A stretch of DNA of 64,000 nucleotides from Effrenium voratum (GCA_963377175.1 CAUJNA010002112.1:609497-673496), one strand, 5' to 3'; positions 1-11,908 are shown, counted from the first letter of the stretch. Notes: a model not told the origin generated them from the letters alone. Numbers and translations are program-made.

Positions 1-315
1 TATTTATTTTTTTGGTTTTCTAGGGGGGGGGGTTAAAGGGGGACCAACAGGAAAATCACCAATTTGGGGGGGGGGGTCCAATCTTTTAAAAAAACTCGTT
101 CTTGCAACCACACCTTGTGGTTGGTGACTTCCAACTTTGGTTGTTCCATTCCAACCTTTTTCTGGGTAGTTTCCTGCACGTCCAGGCACACATGAGGACG
201 AGAAAGCGCCCGCCTTCTCAAGCCACACCCCAGGAGTGCCGCCAGTACCTCCCAGCGTCAAACATCAAAAATCGCCGAGCTGGGACCGCGAAAGAACGTT
301 CCCACCACTCAGACA

Positions 316-495
316 CCTGAACCCCAAGGAACTGCCCACAACAAAGCCGGGATTCACCAACTCTTACCGATTCTGTAATTTCAAACCACCTGAAATGTTC
401 ACACCCAGGCAAAAAGCCGGAATTCACCGATGACATAAAGATTCGGGTTGCAACTTGCCCCCATTTTTTTGGTTGGAAGTTTGGGTGGGTCCAGG
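316..495. mobile_element. F1-like inverted-repeat element, degenerate
   Basis: The left end reads CCTGAACCCC and the right end TGGGTGGGTCCAGG, a degenerate F1 terminus pair. The interior carries two copies of a short motif AAGCCGGxATTCACC (about 343-358 and 413-428), suggesting an internal duplication. Flanks are CA rather than TA, so the target duplication is not clean. Confidence 0.4.
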
Positions 496-670
496 CAGCG
501 AAACTCCCAGGAACCGAATCCCTGAAAGCTGCCCCACACCACAGAGCTTGTTCGGGAGGCCCCGTAGCTTTCAGTTGGGGAACAAAAAAACGACTTGCCA
601 TTCATTTGGTGTCCCTTGAAAACCGCAAAGCTGTGTCTCGCGATAGGGGGCCCTAAAAAAGGTCCAATGG

Positions 671-1123
671 TTGGTTTCCCTTTTGTTCGTGTTTGAAAAC
701 CAAAAGGGGGTAAACGAAAGCGGGCTCTCCAAAAACACCCACACACCAAAAGCATGCCCTCAACAAAAGAAACACAGTCCATCCCAGGAAGCAGACAATC
801 GACTTTCTCATAAGTGGCTTCCAGCACTCCAACGACCAAAAAGCAGGGGGAGATCAATGGCCCCAGAAAAATGTGTCTCAATGTGCTTGTGGACTTCTGC
901 CTTTTGGGTTAACCAGTCACGGTGTATATATGTCTGGGATCGCTGGAAGTCGCTTAAAAATCCCGACTGGCATGCTTGGTTTCAGGAACAACCTCAGGCA
1001 GTTCCACCTACCCGCATGGTGGCTAAAGGGGTTTTCACCACTGGACTCTCAAGCCACCGGCAAAAACGAACGGGAAGCAAGCCCAAAATGGGGGCAATGG
1101 CCCTTTTCTCAAAGCGATTTTGA
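671..1123 (+). CDS. hypothetical open frame, 150 codons
   Basis: An uninterrupted frame of 150 codons. The middle part is Lys/Gln/Ser-rich (CPQQKKHSPSQEADNR) followed by a Trp-rich stretch. No family is recognised and no splice sites are obvious. It could equally be a chance frame in repeat-derived DNA. The stretch 500-670 upstream holds nothing I can identify. Confidence 0.15.
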   Translation: MVSLLFVFENQKGVNESGLSKNTHTPKACPQQKKHSPSQEADNRLSHKWLPALQRPKSRGRSMAPEKCVSMCLWTSAFWVNQSRCIYVWDRWKSLKNPDWHAWFQEQPQAVPPTRMVAKGVFTTGLSSHRQKRTGSKPKMGAMALFSKRF

Positions 1124-1463
1124 GGGTCCAGGTAGGAAATGGTGAAGAGGTTGCGGGCGATAGGCAGCACAAAACGCCAGCAACACTTGATGCATCCCAC
1201 GAAAAAAGAGACATGCATCCGAGATTGCAGCAAAATCCAACTTCCGCCTCTAAGACATGTCAGCTAAATGCGTTCACCTCATTCATGTGACCGATGAGAC
1301 CGCGCTTTTCCTCCAAACGGAACTGAGCTCGGCAAGCTTCCAGATGTTGCGGGAAGTGTCTTGGTCTCAACATGCTTGCCGTGTGACAGGGTGACACTAG
1401 GGAAAACAAGTCAACTGGGTGTGAAAATTTGACCCTCTAGAATTTTCTGCCACAAGCAGCGCA

Positions 1464-1904
1464 TTGGCCCAGGTTTCTTGGAGCCGAAAGAAGCCTAAGG
1501 GGTCAAGGCCTCCACAGAACATCCGGCCTTGGGTACCTGGGGTTGCGATAGGGAATGACCAAGTCCGGGTGTTGGGAGAAGTGGTTTCGGGGATTCCCAA
1601 ATGGGTATGGGTCAAAATGAAACCACCAGGCCACCGCAAGTTTTGGTCTATGTTTCCACTTACCAGGGCTCCATTTGAGGTACCTATTTTTGACCCACTG
1701 CCAAATCAAGGAAGCCACCAGTTGGATGGTTCTTGGGGTCATTCCATTTCTCATTCCCTGCTGAGAACCAGCAAGACGAACGCCTCGGTTCAGCCTCGAG
1801 GTTCTTCGATCCACAACTTTCATTTGCTTAACTCCTATCCACCGGGATTCCCGAGACGCCTACCTCAAGAGTCCACTAAGGATCCCCCTGTCTTGTTCCC
1901 TTGA
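1464..1904 (+). CDS. hypothetical open frame, 146 codons, probably partly repeat-derived
   Basis: A 146-codon frame. Positions 1588-1694 match, in reverse, a dispersed repeat also present at 31201-31345 and 63340-63460 (shared words include GGTACC near TCAAAA and GTGGAAACATGGACCAAAACC). Translation of that part is therefore suspect. The C-terminal third is Ser/Pro-rich. No recognised domain; the opposite strand is also open for 106 codons. Confidence 0.12.
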   Translation: MAQVSWSRKKPKGSRPPQNIRPWVPGVAIGNDQVRVLGEVVSGIPKWVWVKMKPPGHRKFWSMFPLTRAPFEVPIFDPLPNQGSHQLDGSWGHSISHSLLRTSKTNASVQPRGSSIHNFHLLNSYPPGFPRRLPQESTKDPPVLFP

Positions 1905-2409
1905 GGGTTAGGACCCCATTTTATTGAAATATACCGGGGGGGCTAACCTTTTTTCCCAAAATAAAATGAGGGTGCTAACCCCCACAAAAGTTACCGACCA
2001 GGGGTCCCGCCTTGCGAACCCCCAGGCCATCCAATCCCAAATTCTACCTAAAACTCCCAAACCTGCAATGAGAAGTGCCCAAGTAGACACTACTTCAGGC
2101 GAACGATCTGTAACTCGGCATGATTGCCCACAAGTTGGTTGATTGCCCACAAAGAAAAACAGGAACAAAAACACACACACAGACTTACGACCTACTTCTT
2201 TACCGGCCCTACGAAACCCGACCTACTTCTCACGTGTTATTTCCTTCCCATAAAATGGGCAGATCGCTGCGTGTCTTCGTGGCTCCAGCCTCCGGAAAGG
2301 CAGCCCATGTCATTCAAGACCGTGGGCTCCGGAGCCGGCCTGCATCCACGACTCCCGGCAACTGGGTTGTTTTTTGGTGGGTACTCTTTGCCGCTGCTGA
2401 AGCGGCGGT

Positions 2410-3896
<1,487 letters not shown>

Positions 3897-3951
3897 GTGC
3901 ACGCTCTTGTCATATGTTCATACATGCATCTGCACCCCCATTGAAAAAAGG

Positions 3952-4042
3952 TCGACCCATCTTGGATGAGGACAATCCTTAGGCAAATGGTGGTGGTTAT
4001 ATGAACCCTCCATTGTGTCAATGGTGGTACCTGAGCCCCCGG
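3952..4042. mobile_element. F10-like repeat copy, degenerate
   Basis: Shares with copies at 20442-20564, 32542-32659 and 52597-52729 the words GATGAGGACAATCCTTAGG, GGTTATATGAACCC and the final GAGCCCCCGGGG. The left terminus is not recognisable here. Confidence 0.5.
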
Positions 4043-4221
4043 GGTACACGCGATGTAGGCATAAATGTAGAATACAACTTGTTCCACACTAATTCTGAAC
4101 TACGATGCAGGTGATCTCTCGAAACCGCACCTACATCAAGGGAGTGTTCTCCCCCCGAATCAGCAAGCTCGCTATAAAGTTGGAAAAACGCACACGATAC
4201 CATAATATGGGGTATGACCAT
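4018..4221 (-). CDS. small open frame downstream of a spliced-leader relic
   Basis: An ATG-initiated 67-codon frame ending in TGA. It reads plausibly as protein (SCAFFQLYSELADSGGEH, then VWNKLYSTFMPTSRVP). It lies about 100 nt downstream, on the same strand, of a 16-nt match to the dinoflagellate spliced leader, as expected for a reintegrated processed transcript. The last codons overlap the F10-like repeat. No domain is recognised. Confidence 0.3.
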   Translation of the reverse strand: MVIPHIMVSCAFFQLYSELADSGGEHSLDVGAVSRDHLHRSSELVWNKLYSTFMPTSRVPRGLRYHH

Positions 4222-4256
4222 GCATATGATATTATGATATGTTCAACGACATAATA

Positions 4257-4259
4257 TAC

Positions 4260-4292
<33 letters not shown>

Positions 4293-4293
4293 T
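4257..4293. repeat. TA microsatellite
   Basis: About 37 nt of alternating TA with one GT interruption. Confidence 0.95.
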
Positions 4294-4322
4294 CATACCC
4301 AAATAGTCAAGTATCCCACGTG

Positions 4323-4338
4323 CTTGAGCCAAAATGGC
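4323..4338 (-). other. candidate relic of the dinoflagellate spliced leader
   Basis: On the minus strand this reads GCCATTTTGGCTCAAG, identical to the last 16 nt of the 22-nt leader trans-spliced to dinoflagellate mRNAs. The preceding bases do not match, and the next bases (CACGTGG) are not a GT donor, so this is not a leader RNA gene. Relic leaders upstream of reintegrated cDNAs are known in dinoflagellates. A chance 16-nt match in 128 kb of strand is unlikely, although part of the motif is self-complementary. Confidence 0.5.
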
Positions 4339-4544
4339 ACATTCCATTTTTGTCAAGCATTTCTCACACAAGCCATGTTTTTGCACAGTTCCAACATTTG
4401 CAAGTATCTTGGTTGACGTTGGAAGGGGAGCAAAACAAAAATAGCAGATAAGTGATTGGAATTCAACCACTAAACCACAATAAGCAAAATGTAAAATGTT
4501 TCCCAACAACAACCATGATATATCCCACTCGGTTGCTTTCGGCT

Positions 4545-4639
4545 CGCCAGCTAAAAGTTTAACTTTGAGCGGATTAATGGAAAACCCATTAGCTGGCAAA
4601 AAGTTAAAATCCTAACATCCAAGCAAAATGCACCAAAGC
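4545..4639 (+). mobile_element. F9 SINE-like repeat
   Basis: One of nine related copies, here GCTAAAAGTTTAACTTTGAG followed by a GTGGTTTAGTGGAAAACCC-like core and AAAGTTAAA..CCTAACA. It lacks TIRs and has fixed ends. Confidence 0.7.
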
Positions 4640-5700
4640 CAACACCTTCCAAGGGCTATCAACTATCAACTGGTACCTGCTTCGCAGAGACTTTTTCTGG
4701 GCCCCCCGGCTCGAAGTGCAGCCACCGCAGGATCTCTTGGCCTTCGGAGGGAAAACGCATCTCTTCGGATCAAGAACCTGGCGGTGTTTCTTGTTCAAGG
4801 TCCGCCCCCACACAAAAAAAAAAGGGGTTTTATTAACCACTACTTTTAGTAGTTCTTTGTTGAGTTAGTTTGGGGTTTAGGATTTCTTAAGAAATTTAAG
4901 AAAATAAGAGGTGTGTCCCCTTCATTTCCACTAAGACCACCAAAACCAAAAAGGTAGCCTGAAAAAAAAAAGACAGACCCCTAGACCCGCAACAAATCCC
5001 TCAAACATGAGAATGTTTGCAACCCGAAACTATGGAATTTGTGAACTCCCTCCCTTTTTATGGGTAGTTAAACCAGCTTGGCTGTTGGTGTCTTCATTTA
5101 CTCTCTAAGAAGCAGAAGTTCAAATCCACAAACTACCGTTCCAAACCACCAATCAGGATCAACTTGAACTGTCTTTTTTCGGGGTCCTCCCAAAAACATG
5201 TGGTTTTCCTTTAGGTTTCCCTTTAACACCCCCAAAAGCAGGGGTTCCCTCAAAAAGACGCGCCAATGTGTGTGAGGATTCTCCAGAGGCAACTGTTGTG
5301 CAAACCGTGCTGGGTAAAAAACCCTCATTTCCCGGGATCCTTCCTGCCGGAAAGCCGCCATTGAAAAACAGCTGGTGGTTCAGGACACCTTCACACAACT
5401 TGATGAGGATACAAAAACAAGCCCATTTGGAACCGTCTGTTTTGAAGGGTACCCACTGGTTCTTGGCCTCATTTGAGAACACCAAAAGGAAACCCCGCCA
5501 TTCTGCAGGGAGGGGGTTCCCTAAACAAAAAAGGGCCCACCCAAAGGCCGATGGAAATCACCTGCCTGTCCTTAAAAATCACCTGCAGGCTTCAGACTTA
5601 GAACAATTTGCTTCATACATGTATGCCATGCGTGTACCGGTTCAGGCAGGCCACCATGGAAACAATGGTAGGGTACCCACGTTTTCTTAGTTCACCACCC
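4640..5700. other. no supported gene; repeat fragments
   Basis: 4981-5070 is an internal F1 fragment (TTTGCAACCCGAAACTATGG ... GGGTAGTT). 5180-5250 belongs to a dispersed motif around CCTTTAGGTTTCCCTTT. A plus-strand frame runs 5268-5690 (140 codons) with no recognisable feature. Nothing else is supportable. Confidence 0.4.
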
Positions 5701-5855
5701 TTTACCTGAGGATTGTCATCAAAACGGGGCCAACCTGTGTATTTTAATGGGGGTTGAACCCAACAACTTAAGGCTACCGTTTTGTTGGCCCATCAACAAG
5801 CGAGTTTTTTTTTTTTCCATGGGTGGGTGGCCCCATCTCGGTTGCGAAATCTGCA

Positions 5856-5954
5856 CCCCTGCTAAAAGTTTAACTTCTAGTGGTTTAGTGGAAAACCCAC
5901 GAGTTGGCAAAAAGTTAAAGTCCTAACAGCCAAGCAAAATGCAACAAAGCCATG
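5856..5954 (+). mobile_element. F9 SINE-like repeat
   Basis: Same fixed ends as other F9 copies: CCCCTGCTAAAAGTTTAAC at the start and CAAGCAAAATGCAACAAAG at the end, with the internal GTGGTTTAGTGGAAAACCC. Confidence 0.75.
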
Positions 5955-6600
5955 AACGTGAACTTGGGACGAATCCGGAACCCAAATCCATCATGTCCAT
6001 ACCAAAAAAGGACTAGCCCTGATTACAATCCTCCAGATGAATCTGAGGTCAACATTATTTCACCAAAGTCGCCGGCGAAGTGGTAAGCTAGAGGACACCC
6101 TCGGATTCCAGTTGACTTTGACAACCCCCAGAAACCGCCAAAGATTCCAAGTTTGCAGGAATGCATTGGCACTCCAGGATGATTCCTTGTACCATCGTGG
6201 CCTTGGAAAATGGGTGTGTCCTTTTTTAGGGAACCTTTAAAAAGCAGTAAACTTGGACTGCTGAAAGTTGAACTAGTGGTGATCGGAAAAATCGTCGATA
6301 TTCCCCTGCACTATGGTGCGCCGCTGCTCCTGAACTACGGACACCCCACGAAACCATCTAACAACCTGACCTAAGGACCCTAATGGCTAGCCACCAAGAC
6401 AGTGATCACCACGCCGCATGTGGCACACTAAAAAAAAGGAAGCGGGCTTTCATCCGCGACTTGTGCTTGAATGATTACCCGTAAGGATTTCGGGGAATCA
6501 ATCCTGAACGGCACCGATTCAGAAAAGAAATACGGACACATCCAACCACTAAACCAAGATGTAAACACCTAAGCCCAATGGCTGAAGGGTACCTAGACAG
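5955..6600. other. no supported gene
   Basis: A 67-codon plus-strand frame (6037-6240) and a fragment CCAACCACTAAACCAAG at 6542-6558 shared with other loci are all I see. Confidence 0.3.
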
Positions 6601-6729
6601 CCTAAACAGTCCTTTCTAGAAAATTATCCCCAAACCTGGAGAAATGGATCTGGTTTTGGAAAAGAACGATGGCTGAAAAGAATGGACAAGGAATCAACCC
6701 CCAGAAAGACCCGCTTTCGCGCGCTTGCG

Positions 6730-6850
6730 CGCTTGCAGAAAAAAAAAAAAAAACTCCGCGCGAGGCGTTCGCCTGCTGGACAGGGCGGTGGAAGCGCCGG
6801 CGGCGGCGGCCGGGAAAGGACCTCGCCGGATCTGCGAAGGGAAGCCAAAA
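6730..6850 (+). CDS. GC-rich exon-like island, frame unresolved
   Basis: A sharp rise in GC after an A15 run, with all three plus frames open (for example GVRLLDRAVEAPAAAAGKG). A fragment of F2 (GAGTCTCCTTCTGACCC) follows at 6878-6895. The GC-rich third positions resemble other islands, but neither frame nor strand can be fixed. Confidence 0.2.
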
Positions 6851-7008
6851 GGAGACCATCCAGGTATTCCACCAGTAGAGTCTCCTTCTGACCCTGGAAA
6901 TCATACCCCCTGAATTCTTGTTGGTTCCACTGGTTCCAGGTACCCCGCCAAAACTCCCCCGCCCCTGAATGGCCCAAGACCCCCACCTTGGCATGAATTT
7001 TAGTGTGA

Positions 7009-7108
7009 CCTGAACCCTCAAACTACCCAGTAAAAAAGTTGGAATTCACCAATTCCAGTTGGCGTTGCAACAACGCATTCTTAAGGTTGGAATTTTGGTT
7101 GGGTCCGG
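7009..7108. mobile_element. F1 element
   Basis: Left end CCTGAACCCTCAAACTACCC; right end TTGGTTGGGTCCGG. Internal AATTCACC and GCAACAAC words match other F1 copies. Confidence 0.7.
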
Positions 7109-7151
7109 GATCCTATTTTGAGACAAAGCCAAATGGACCTTAAGTAGTCCC

Positions 7152-7428
7152 GTGCTTCCGCAACCCACAAGACTCACAAGACCCAAAGGTCTGGGTCTCA
7201 CGGGTCTCTGGGAGTTGCCGTCGGCCTTCCTTCTGGTGTTTCTTGCAGAAATAAAGACCGTGAAGAAAAGGGGTACCAACTCTTCAAAAATGACGAGCCA
7301 TCCATACTGCAACCTAGATTGCCAGGGTGCTGCTGGTTTCCAGACATGTTCCAACTCAAAACAGTCACAAATGGGTGAACACAAACGCAATGGCGATGAC
7401 GATGGAAGCCAGCTTACAAGTGGCTCTA
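7152..7428 (+). CDS. exon-like open frame ending at an F3 element
   Basis: Open from 7152 until it runs into the F3 element at 7429. The translation has a hydrophobic stretch (LWELPSAFLLVFLAEIKTVK) followed by a Cys- and Asp-rich part (MTSHPYCNLDCQGAAGFQTC). No domain is recognised. The opposite strand is open for longer, so the strand is tentative. Confidence 0.25.
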
Positions 7429-7549
7429 CTGTGCATGGACGACATTCATTCCGCACCACTTGGAAACCATAGGAAACTATAGTGTTGATGGGGGAATCGA
7501 ATCATTCCAGGGATTGAAAGTTGGTGCGAACAGGATTTCGCAACCACCG
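7429..7549. mobile_element. F3 element
   Basis: Starts CTGTGCATGGACGACATTC after TA and ends GGATTTCGCAACCACCG before TA. The core GAATCATTCCAGGG is typical of F3. Confidence 0.75.
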
Positions 7550-7921
7550 TATGGCTCACTTCCTGAGCAGATTGACTAAAACAAGTCACCAAACTTGGTT
7601 GTTTGCCCACCTTGTACTTATCTTCAAACTTGATTCAGTCCCCAGGAACAATCAACAATTACGTCCAGTAGTAGATTCGCTTTAAAACCAACGGGGGAGA
7701 ACCAACATAGTCTCAAGCAGATGGAAGTTATAGATTTTGAACCCCGTTTTAGGTTGTCTTTTTAGGATTCTCCTTTTTCAAGCCTGCGAAATGCTTCCGC
7801 ATTCGCTCTTTGAGATAGTCTTAGGATTTGCCCTTTGAAGCCTTTGGGATAGTCTTCGGCTTGCCACTTTTCAAGCCATTCCCTTTTTGTTTCTGCACGA
7901 AGCCCTCCAAGATTCACCATT
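7550..7921. other. no supported gene
   Basis: A pyrimidine-rich stretch, 7745-7900, repeats the theme CTTTTCAAGCC / TTTGGGATAGTC three times (about 7779, 7845, 7870), an imperfect tandem of unknown nature. Confidence 0.3.
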
Positions 7922-8272
7922 TTGGATAGTAATCCTCTTCCCCCTTTTCAAGTGGTCAAGAACATCCCTTGGAGACATTCAAGCCAACCTGAAAGACACT
8001 TAAAACAGCCTTTCGGGCACAGTAGGCTCCCCATTGAACAAGAATCACAACATGCCACTTTGGTTGGTTCTTGTTCAAGGATTGCTTCTGTAGCAAACCA
8101 AAGGAAACTGGGCGTTGGTTGGTTTGTGGTTTGCTTGAAAGTGCAGAAGAGGAAAGTGCCGGTGCCGGAGGATGACAGGGAGATACGAAGCGCTAGGGAC
8201 ATGGTGGACAAGATTTGGGTATCTGCACCGTCAAAATTCCATCTAAAATTGGTGTTTGACCCAACATCATGA
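7922..8272 (+). CDS. hypothetical protein, 116-codon open frame
   Basis: One of the more convincing frames. The C-terminal half (VQKRKVPVPEDDREIRSARD, then MVDKIWVSAPSKFHLKLVFD) has coding-like codon use and ends in TGA. No family is recognised. An upstream pyrimidine-rich tract (7745-7920) would suit a 3' splice site, but the exact start is not defined. It may be one exon of a larger gene. Confidence 0.4.
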   Translation: MDSNPLPPFQVVKNIPWRHSSQPERHLKQPFGHSRLPIEQESQHATLVGSCSRIASVANQRKLGVGWFVVCLKVQKRKVPVPEDDREIRSARDMVDKIWVSAPSKFHLKLVFDPTS

Positions 8273-8545
8273 GTGAAGTTGGTTCAGGGGGGCCCCAAAA
8301 TGGTTTGCTTCCCCCTTGTTCTCCCTTTTGATTTTTGAAAAGGGGCACAATGGCCATACATAGCGAAGCCCAAAAAGAAGAGGCGATTGTTTCCACCAGT
8401 GCGTGCGGCACTGTTGCTTATTTTGACAAAGCCATCATTTGAAAAGACGACGAGGCGAACCGGGAAGGACCGAATCCAAAAGTTCGTTGAGGGACCCGAG
8501 CCCAGAACCCCTCCTTACTGTTGGGTAACAAACAACCATTTTGAA

Positions 8546-8566
8546 GGGTCAGAAGGAGACTCCAGG
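8546..8566. mobile_element. F2 half-element
   Basis: GGGTCAGAAGGAGACTCCAGG followed by TA. The other TIR is not found nearby, so this is a solo terminus. Confidence 0.6.
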
Positions 8567-8568
8567 TA

Positions 8569-8743
8569 GAGGTCAGAAACCTTGGTTGCCAGCGCAGTGG
8601 CGAAACGCGGGGACTCACCGAATACTTCTTGGGCACTTCCTCTGACTCTCTCACCGCGTCCCGCAAGTGCCTGCCTTCAGCACATCTTTTGAAGCTTCGC
8701 TCAACCTTGGGCAAAATTCGAGGCTTCGAGGGTTGTTTGGTAC
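8569..8743 (-). CDS. exon-like open frame bordered by an F2 terminus
   Basis: On the minus strand an AG|GTACC boundary (exon starting at 8743) opens into ILPKVERSFKRCAEGRHLRD followed by AVRESEEVPKKYSVSPRVS. The frame ends beside the F2 terminus at 8546-8568. A possible donor AAG|GTTTCTG lies a few codons earlier. Basic, charged, no recognised domain. Confidence 0.4.
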
Positions 8744-8763
8744 CTACCCGAACCCAACCAACA

Positions 8764-8848
8764 CCTTAAACTTAAACATGGGTCACTGCAACCCAACATT
8801 ATGGAATTCGTGAACTTCATTTTTTCATGGGTAGTTTGAGGGTTCAGG
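8764..8848. mobile_element. F1 element, left end degenerate
   Basis: Right end GGGTAGTTTGAGGGTTCAGG is canonical. The core TGCAACCCAACATTATGGAA matches other F1 copies. The left TIR is eroded. Confidence 0.7.
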
Positions 8849-8892
8849 TGGGCAATTTGAGAATTGTGCAAAGTCACACAATTTCTTCCAAC

Positions 8893-8965
8893 TGCTTAAG
8901 CCCCCAGGAAAAAAAAAGAGAAACTATGTCCAGTGAAATCCATTCTCTTTAACGCCAACAAGGAG
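8893..8965. mobile_element. F11-like fragment
   Basis: Contains ACTGCTTAAGCCCCCAGGAAA and a later ACTATGTCC...TTTAACGCC, resembling the F11 copies at 23286 and 53928. Confidence 0.45.
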
Positions 8966-9485
8966 AAAAACACTGAAACGCAAATGGACGAATTCTGGCA
9001 GAAAATGCTCGTTTCATCCAAAACCGCCCCCCCCCCCCCCCCCGGGCGAAGGCTTTGTTCTCCCTTGCTTGGCTTTATTATTCAAGGCTCAGCAAGCTCC
9101 CAAGCCCGGGTTCTATAAACCAACGGAAACAGCGCCCCCAACTCGGAAGAAAAAACAGACAGGCGGCAGGTGAGTTCTGGCCTTGGGTGAAATAAAGCCA
9201 TTGTTTGTCCAGGCCTTGGTCTTTGAATTTGGGGTGGCACCAGAAGGGCATTTCCTGTGTAGCATATTTCCCTGCATCGCCCCCCGAAATTGCCACAAGG
9301 TGGTCTACATCTAGCCCAGTGATTCCATTTCCCTGTACTGCCTCAGTACTGCTTTCTAAAAACCAAAGGAACATGGCAAAGGGTTTCCCACTATAGTGGC
9401 AACTGGGATCCACCGGATAGAATGCGAGAAGCAGAACTGTGGTGACTGAAAACGAGGCCTTGCTTCCGGGCGCGGGGCAGCTAAA

Positions 9486-9611
9486 ATGCCCCGGTGGCCA
9501 TGGGAGAAAGAAAAAGGGGCCGCACCTTTCTTTTTTTTGTTGAGTTTAAAGGCATCGGAACCCTTACCCCCCAAAATAAGGTTGAACAAAGTTGAAGCAA
9601 CCCACTGGGCT
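9486..9611. mobile_element. F7 element
   Basis: ATGCCCCGGTGGCCATGGGA at the left and CCCACTGGGC at the right, with internal GTTGAGTTTAAAGGxATCGG and GGAACCCTT shared with 47760-47874. Confidence 0.65.
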
Positions 9612-9776
9612 TCCAGATGTGTGCAAAGAATGAGGGAGGAATGGGCTGAGACGCCGACAAAGGCGCGTCAGGCACTTCAGGCGCGGCCAACTTCAGCGCA
9701 GTGTCAGGCGTCGGAGCCTTCGTCTTCGGCTCTGCCAATGTCATCCGGTGGCCCAGTGGATCCCACATACCACTAG
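9612..9776 (-). CDS. GC-rich exon-like island, strand uncertain
   Basis: On the minus strand this reads MTLAEPKTKAPTPDTALKLA then APEVPDAPLSASQPIPPSFF, an Ala/Pro-rich sequence with GC-rich third positions. The plus strand is also open (ARQALQARPTSAQCQASEPS). No domain is recognised. Confidence 0.25.
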
Positions 9777-10320
9777 GTAACCAGCAGCTACTGAGCCACT
9801 TCCCTTGTCAGACCCCACGGAACGCTGAGAAGTGGACAACTTTCCGTGGGCGAAATTCGGAAAACCCCACCCACGAAACACTTGGCCAAAAGGCTCCAAG
9901 AAGCCAAAACGAACCGGACGGCCTTCGGCTTCGCCCAGAGCCAATTTGTCCTTCGGGTTCTAAAGGCCGGTTTTCCTTGGTTGACCTGGTGATCTTCTCT
10001 TACCCCTGAAAAAACTCCGTTAGCAACCTGGGGAAGTTCTCATCTTTTACAGACATATAGCCCAGGTTACCCAAAAAGTTGAGAAAAGTTGTGTTTTTAA
10101 GAGGTAAGTTCTTTACAGGTAGATGGAGTCACTGGGCTAGACATAGCTGTGGACTCCTGCGCCACGAAAGGAAACCCTGGAGTCTCTCTTGGGTACGTTC
10201 TGCGGTTCAGGGAAGCTTGCGTCCATTCGGTTTTCCCCTCCCGCCGGTGGAACAGAACTTGCCTCGGGTCCCAAGTTTGAGACCTTTCGGGGTCCAAAGC
10301 CATCAATAGTTAAGGTTTAG

Positions 10321-10408
10321 TCTGGAGTCTCCTTCTGACCCCTTTAAAAATGGGTCCATAACCCCTTTGGGTAATAACCCCATTTTTGAAGGGTGATGGA
10401 GACTCCAA
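10321..10408. mobile_element. F2 element
   Basis: Left TCTGGAGTCTCCTTCTGACC; right GGTGATGGAGACTCCAAA. Internal mirrored AAATGGG...CCCATTT forms a long hairpin. Confidence 0.8.
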
Positions 10409-10677
10409 ATTGGGCTCCAAGGACACCCAATACTTACAAAGATTAAGTAAAACATAGGCTTTGAGTAAAACATGGTCGGGCCCAAGTTTTACTAGTAAAC
10501 AAGCGCCCAAAGTAAACTCGGACATGGACGTGCTGGGATAGGTATTCTGTGTTTTTCCTCTTTTTTTTCAGGTGTTGAGTGCGGCGCAAACGCTCGTACG
10601 ACGAGTTCCACAGAAATAATTCGGGGCCCACGAAGCACCAATTGCCGAACAGGACGCAACGGAGTATTTCTTTTTTT

Positions 10678-10790
10678 TTGAGGGGAGGGGGGGGGGGTGT
10701 TTGGTTTTGGGGGGTGGTGGTGGTTTTTGGTTTTTGGGGGTGGTGGTTTTGGGGGGTGGTTTGGTTTGGGGAGTGGTTTGGGAGCTTGTT
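10678..10790 (+). repeat. G/T low-complexity tract
   Basis: Runs of GGGG and TTTGG units such as GGGGGTGGTGG; a candidate G-quadruplex-forming stretch. Confidence 0.85.
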
Positions 10791-11500
10791 TAACTACCGG
10801 GTCCCTACCGTTTAGGGAGCTTTAGGGAAACCCCCCTTGGACCCCCCTCGTTTGGGGAAGTCATGTTGAAACTGTTTTTATAATGGTTGGTTACGGCCTC
10901 CGCTAACCGAACAAACTCAGATTGAAAGTCAGATCTTGGGCAAGTCAAGCAACATCTCGCAGCCTAGTGTTTCTCTTTTCTGTTTTCTTCTGAGGGCAAA
11001 TGCCTAAAGCACACAGAATGCCAGAATTCAAGAGCGAAGAAGCAAAGCAAGGCGGGTTGTTGAAACCAACGGCAGAAAAACAAACAACTTACAATATATA
11101 TATATATATGCACATATTAATGATATGTTACAATTGAAGAACAAGGGCGGGAATCATGAGAAACCCACTATGCTAGTATGCGGAGCACAAAAAACAGTCA
11201 CATGATGCGGCCCTGTTTGGACCTTTTGATTTGGAGGTTGCATCCCAGGCAATGAGAGAACGCACTGCAGGTCAGAACACGGATTCTGTACTGCAACGGG
11301 CAACCGGCATCACTTTCGGATTCCCAGCTTTCGTAAAAGTTTCCTTTGGATGTGTCAAGATTCCCCTGCATTTCTCAGACCTTAGTTAGGTTATCTTTCG
11401 AAGCAACGACAAGGGAAATACTTCCCTCATTCCCTACTGAGAACCAATGAACCAGCAGGTTGGTTTGGGTTGGATTAGCTTCGGAATAATTCATGCCATG

Positions 11501-11908
11501 CTAGTTTGAGGATGCCCCCAAAGTGACGTCATTCAGCACTAGCATGGAAAACTCAGGTAAAATCCCGAAACGGTTCATTCCCAAACCTGTTTCCAATTGT
11601 TTTCCATCCTGGGATGGTGCATTCCGGGCTTCCACATCCCCGGTTGCTTCGGGTCGAATCGGGTGTGAGTAATACTCACTTGCCCAAAGGACCTGGAAAT
11701 AAAAGGCGAACCTTTTGTGACCATGACTAATGGACCAAAAAGGGAAAACCAAAAGGTCAAAAGGGTCGATTTTCTTTGGGCAAGTGATGTTTTTGAATTT
11801 AAAGCAACTAAGACTGATGATCCTACTCAGAACCATAAGGGACGCTAAGACCATGAGGAAACTCTTGGTTACAAGCACGAACCTCTCTCTCTCTGGTCGT
11901 TGGCTCAA
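11501..11908 (-). CDS. hypothetical open frame, 135 codons
   Basis: The C-terminal half (EATGDVEARNAPSQDGKQLE, then MNRFGILPEFSMLVLNDVTL) looks protein-like, and the N-terminal half is hydrophobic. No family is recognised. Composition is not strongly coding. Confidence 0.2.
   Translation of the reverse strand: MSQRPERERFVLVTKSFLMVLASLMVLSRIISLSCFKFKNITCPKKIDPFDLLVFPFWSISHGHKRFAFYFQVLWASEYYSHPIRPEATGDVEARNAPSQDGKQLETGLGMNRFGILPEFSMLVLNDVTLGASSN

Larger units (their letters stand above)
9780..11490. other. no supported gene; low-complexity and one F2 element
   Basis: Apart from the F2 copy at 10321-10408, this stretch holds a GT/GGGG-rich low-complexity tract (10678-10790) and a TA run at 11092-11109. 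Frames of up to about 100 codons exist on both strands but none is persuasive. Confidence 0.4.

Noticed and set aside
4300..4340. Spliced-leader RNA gene
   Set aside because: The matched 16 nt are not followed by a GT donor and the 5' part of the leader is missing; better explained as a relic.
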